Assembly (NCBI GenBank): GCA_004794655.1
Contig: SMMW01000555.1
Span: 4,497,001 to 4,561,000 of the forward strand
Origin: Marisa cornuarietis
Lineage: Eukaryota; Mollusca; Gastropoda; Architaenioglossa; Ampullariidae
Length of the DNA: 64,000 bases
Direction of reading: 5' to 3'
The stretch's first letter is position 1; each line of letters begins with the position of its first letter. Positions 62,666 to 64,000 of the stretch are shown here, in pieces. The position numbers were made by a program, and so were the translations under genes. The notes under the pieces are model-generated. The model saw nothing but the letters and a program-made list of their open reading frames with translations, searched no databases and was not told the DNA's origin.

Positions 62666-64000
62666 TCACTTATCTAGTGACATGGTGGACCACCTTCCGT
62701 TGGAATTTAGGCTTGCAGTTTCACTTAAATAGACCGATGATGCAGTATTCTCCTCTTTGCGACAGGCGACTTGCATTTTTCTGCCAGAATAGTCAGTGTT
62801 ATCGTGCACACCACAAACAGACGAGGCCATGTTCTCATCAATGGAACAGACGTTTTCGCCAAGCAGATAACTGCCAGAAGTTTCCACTCTATTGTGCAGA
62901 CTACCAACAGACGAGGCCTCGCTCTCTTCACTAAAGGAGACGCTTTCGCCAAGCACGTCATTGCCAGAATGATCGTGCCCAGAATCAACAGACGAAGCCA
63001 TGTTCACGCCAACAAAGAAGACACTTTCGTTGCGTACATCGTTACTGGAACGGGCCACATTATCGTCCGAGCTCATCGTCTCACTGGAAGGATGATCAGA
63101 GACGGAGCACTCGTCAGCAGTGCCCAAAAGTCCCAACAGATTTTCGACGACGACCTCAAGCTGATCGAAGGCCTCCGTAACACTCATATTCGTGGAGAAG
63201 ACTTCAAGCAGAGAGGAGGTGGAACTTTCCGAAAGGGGGGTCGCTACATCCTGCCGATGCTTCTCACAGGCAGGTGAGTCAGCCAGCGTTTGCACGTCTG
63301 TCCAGGAGACGTGTGCAGGCTTTTCTGCTCCGTCCGCTTCCACGCCGACGTCTTTATATTCAGATCTGTCGCCTTCCCAGTCGGGTTCTTCCTCTTGTAG
63401 CTGGTGTCGCTCGGGATCTTTACACGCAAGCGAATCAGAAGCGATCCCGGAGTCATTCCGTTGGTCGCAGGCCGATGCGTTAGGCTCTGGGCTGTCAGGG
63501 TTGTCATTAGGAAGTTTGTGCGGGAGTGGCGAGCACACGAGTTGACGCTCGATGTGCTCCAGGTATCGCATGGCGAATTTGCCCAGGCAACGGGTGTTCT
63601 TCCGGATACGAGGAAGCAGGCTGTGCAGTTGAGGCTTGGCTTTATTCTTTCTTTGTGTTTCTACTGCATTGAACTGCTGCGGTTGAGCTGACGTTTCTTC
63701 CACCAGTCGGGAACGGGGAAGATTGTTTTTTTCTAGTGGCTCCACTGTCGTTTGTTCGATCTCCTCGGACAACTCTTCCAGCAACATCGTAGAAGGAGAT
63801 TCTTGAAGAGAAGGAAGAGTAGTATTTTTTTCTACTGGCTCTGTTGCCATGTGCTCTGACTGTTGTACCGCGTTTTCCAGGATTGTTGGAGAGGGGGGTG
63901 TTTGAAAGGGTGTTGCCAGTTCGCATCCGGATATAAGACTATCTTGCTCCTCACTTTTCTGTATGCCTTCGACAGGAGTGGCATCTGAACTGACAGCATT
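62666..64000 (-). CDS. Acidic, Ser-rich protein with degenerate C-terminal repeats, 5' partial
   Basis: The minus-strand frame is open from the right window edge (64000) to a stop at 62666-62668, 444 codons without interruption. It is a terminal exon continuing beyond the window. An internal ATG at 63850 has no special claim to be the start. The protein is rich in Ser, Glu, Asp and Thr and probably largely disordered. One basic segment near the middle (RKNTRCLGKFAMRYLEHIER, about 63604-63545) looks helical and better conserved in character. The last third, 63043-62696, holds four degenerate repeats of 27-30 residues with the core GE-V-x5-N-ASSV. No signal peptide, membrane span or known domain is visible. 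I do not recognise the family. The long intact frame with coding-like composition supports a real gene. Confidence 0.72.
   Translation of the reverse strand, partial: NAVSSDATPVEGIQKSEEQDSLISGCELATPFQTPPSPTILENAVQQSEHMATEPVEKNTTLPSLQESPSTMLLEELSEEIEQTTVEPLEKNNLPRSRLVEETSAQPQQFNAVETQRKNKAKPQLHSLLPRIRKNTRCLGKFAMRYLEHIERQLVCSPLPHKLPNDNPDSPEPNASACDQRNDSGIASDSLACKDPERHQLQEEEPDWEGDRSEYKDVGVEADGAEKPAHVSWTDVQTLADSPACEKHRQDVATPLSESSTSSLLEVFSTNMSVTEAFDQLEVVVENLLGLLGTADECSVSDHPSSETMSSDDNVARSSNDVRNESVFFVGVNMASSVDSGHDHSGNDVLGESVSFSEESEASSVGSLHNRVETSGSYLLGENVCSIDENMASSVCGVHDNTDYSGRKMQVACRKEENTASSVYLSETASLNSNGRWSTMSLDK
62696..63043. repeat. In-frame degenerate repeats of about 87 bp, four units
   Basis: Units cover residues 270-296, 297-326, 327-356 and 357-385 counted from the ATG at 63850. 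They share ASSV and, in the first three, ES/EN-V. The DNA repeats keep the codon frame, so they expanded within coding sequence. Confidence 0.75.

Overview
This is a stretch of animal nuclear DNA: AT-rich, gene-poor, with GT-AG introns and many decayed transposons. The gene set (a ROC-COR death-associated protein kinase, a KLF9/13-type factor, a large C2H2 protein, a secreted leucine-rich-repeat protein) and the repeat types (L2/CR1-like and RTE-like non-LTR elements, hAT, a TTAA-target DNA transposon, a tRNA-like SINE) fit a lophotrochozoan, most likely a gastropod mollusc. The phylum is inferred from general resemblance, not from any search.

Layout, left to right. (1) 382-6984, plus strand: ten 3' coding exons of a DAPK1-like gene (GTPase, COR and death-domain half; the kinase half lies off the left edge). 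(2) 6985-14535: 3'UTR and intergenic DNA with several poly(A) signals and a 39-bp tandem repeat. (3) 14536-18760: repeat-rich, with a SINE-like unit and an interrupted L2-like element. (4) 18763-21452, plus strand: a two-coding-exon secreted LRR gene with a likely 5' non-coding exon. (5) 24318-27645: an L2-like element split by a complete but dead hAT element and abutting an RTE-like fragment. (6) 27886-38146, minus strand: a five-exon gene for a 1180-residue zinc-finger protein; its 5-kb third intron holds an old L2-like remnant and a decayed transposon with inverted repeats of about 0.4 kb. (7) 38231-49049: no firm gene; one weak two-exon candidate. (8) 49050-56192, minus strand: a three-exon KLF9/13-like gene; the large intron 1 holds a LINE fragment, a CpG-rich patch and a LINE 3' end. 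(9) 57953-60747: a non-autonomous hAT-like element with internal duplications. (10) 62666-64000 and beyond, minus strand: the 3' part of an acidic, Ser-rich protein with degenerate repeats of about 30 residues, not recognised.

The genes are independent transcription units; nothing suggests an operon or joint pathway. Two of the five are nuclear regulators, one is a cytoplasmic signalling protein and one is secreted. Exon joins were derived by hand from splice consensus and reading phase. For DAPK, the zinc-finger gene, KLF and the LRR gene every junction keeps frame. Transcription starts, 3' ends and regulatory sites are only suggestions.
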